The position numbers and the translations under genes are program-made. From positions 1-41,013 of IMG/VR virus record IMGVR_UViG_3300008113_000121: 41,013 nt of DNA; one strand, written 5' to 3'. Shown piece after piece: positions 40,495 through 41,013 of this stretch (position 1 is the first letter of the stretch; each line of letters starts with the position of its first letter). The notes beneath the pieces were generated by a model. That model searched no databases and was not told the DNA's origin. It saw nothing but the letters and a program-made list of their open reading frames with translations. Origin of the DNA: a virus.

Positions 40495-41013
40495 TTATAT
40501 GGTTGAGATAACGATCCATTCACTATTTGCATAATTTATACCATTATCTGTCAGGGTCATGGCAGAATCTGATGAGGATAAGGTTGGTCTTGCTATATAT
40601 TCAGAATAGTGTCTTAATGCTTCAGTAATGGTTAAAGCCTTTGTATAAATAGCAATATTATTGAATCCGTTTGATGGTCCGCCAGATGTATTATAATTAA
40701 ACTTAATGTCTCCAGTTATGGCAGTTGTAAACCTAATAACTACATGGTGAATTTGACCAGAATTAAAAACTGATGCTATAGATGTAGCTGCTGACTTGTC
40801 CACCCCATTTACATATATGGCGGCTATATTGGTTTTAGATATTACCCCTGATCCGTTCCAGGAAAAATTGGCAGAAGTATTATTGATAAGGGTGCTTGCT
40901 GTTAGGGCTGATGGGTTATAGAAAAATTCTAGGGTGTTTATATTGACATCAGAATTTATTTTAAATCCACCAGATGAAGAAGTTTGGATGCCATCCCTGT
41001 CCATTCTAATAAG
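40495..41013 (-). CDS. LamG/concanavalin-like protein, partial (N-terminus beyond window)
   Basis: The frame is open to the window edge (Leu-Ile-Arg before the first ATG at 41004), so only the last ~172 residues are seen. They follow the LamG/jelly-roll lectin pattern: FSWNGSGVIS, AAIYVNGVDKS, HHVVIRFTTAITGDIKF and, most typical, NGFNNIAIYTKALTITEALRHY. Such domains bind sugars and occur in fibres, head decorations and adhesins. Here it lies upstream of the portal, not with the fibre genes. After the LamG end there is a short beta tail (LTDNGINYANSEWIVIS). Surface carbohydrate binding is the likely role; the protein's total size is unknown. Confidence 0.75.
   Translation of the reverse strand, partial: LIRMDRDGIQTSSSGGFKINSDVNINTLEFFYNPSALTASTLINNTSANFSWNGSGVISKTNIAAIYVNGVDKSAATSIASVFNSGQIHHVVIRFTTAITGDIKFNYNTSGGPSNGFNNIAIYTKALTITEALRHYSEYIARPTLSSSDSAMTLTDNGINYANSEWIVISTI

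Noticed and set aside
1-41013. tRNA genes, integrase/attachment site, insertion sequence or toxin-antitoxin system
   Set aside because: All gaps are under about 110 nt and are explained by promoters, terminators or ribosome sites; no cloverleaf, transposase, recombinase or paired toxin signature was seen.

Overview
The window is a contiguous piece of a tailed double-stranded DNA phage (or prophage) genome. Every real gene lies on the minus strand, so the natural map reads from high to low coordinates. It carries an HK97-type head module, a long non-contractile tail module and then a replication module; no tail-sheath gene was seen. The tape-measure protein has about 2309 residues, which by the usual rule of about 1.5 angstrom per residue suggests a tail near 350 nm, so a siphovirus-like particle is likely. 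The DNA is AT-rich by eye. Many genes have AAGGAG/GGAGG ribosome sites, and GTG and TTG starts occur. Several starts instead sit 6-8 nt below a -10 box, as in leaderless mRNAs, which are common in Actinobacteria. A low-GC actinobacterial host would fit, but this is inference and other bacteria are not excluded.

Layout in transcription order. 41013-40495: end of a LamG/concanavalin-like protein cut by the window edge. 40433-35562: small pre-portal protein, portal, S78-type prohead protease fused to a scaffold-like tail, major capsid protein and a SAP/Rho-N-like small protein. 35551-32845: head-tail connectors and tail terminator. 32754-31249: major tail tube protein and the two tail-assembly chaperones, which share a programmed -1 frameshift. 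31238-19363: tape measure, distal tail/hub proteins and minor tail proteins. 19363-9745: two giant fibre-like proteins with fibronectin/Ig-like domains, three tiny coiled-coil proteins and two small presumed fibre-tip proteins. 9662-7730: accessory genes (metallophosphoesterase, zinc ribbon, HTH protein, small proteins). 7733-1: DnaB-like helicase, CHC2/Toprim primase, gp32-like ssDNA-binding protein, a DnaE-type polymerase with a complete-looking PHP nuclease domain, a MazG-like pyrophosphohydrolase and the start of RecA. Terminase, lysis, integrase and repressor genes are not in the window, and I see no tRNA or CRISPR.

The genes are packed with 1-, 4- or ~10-nt overlaps (TAATG, ATGA, GTGA). 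The few real gaps each contain readable control signals. Terminators follow the two most abundant structural genes (capsid 36011-36036, tail tube 31964-31983), and a new promoter starts just after each. A third hairpin terminator separates the structural and replication halves at 9678-9702. It lies directly below a promoter whose -10 box is inside a perfect 7-nt inverted repeat, a likely operator. Extended -10 boxes of the form TGNTATAAT recur right after stop codons.

The best items for follow-up are the CCCAAAC frameshift site, the operator/promoter/hairpin switch at 9678-9742, the repeated stop-codon-linked extended -10 motif, the leaderless-type starts, the UACG-loop hairpin between the SSB and polymerase genes, and the trio of small coiled-coil proteins after the fibres.
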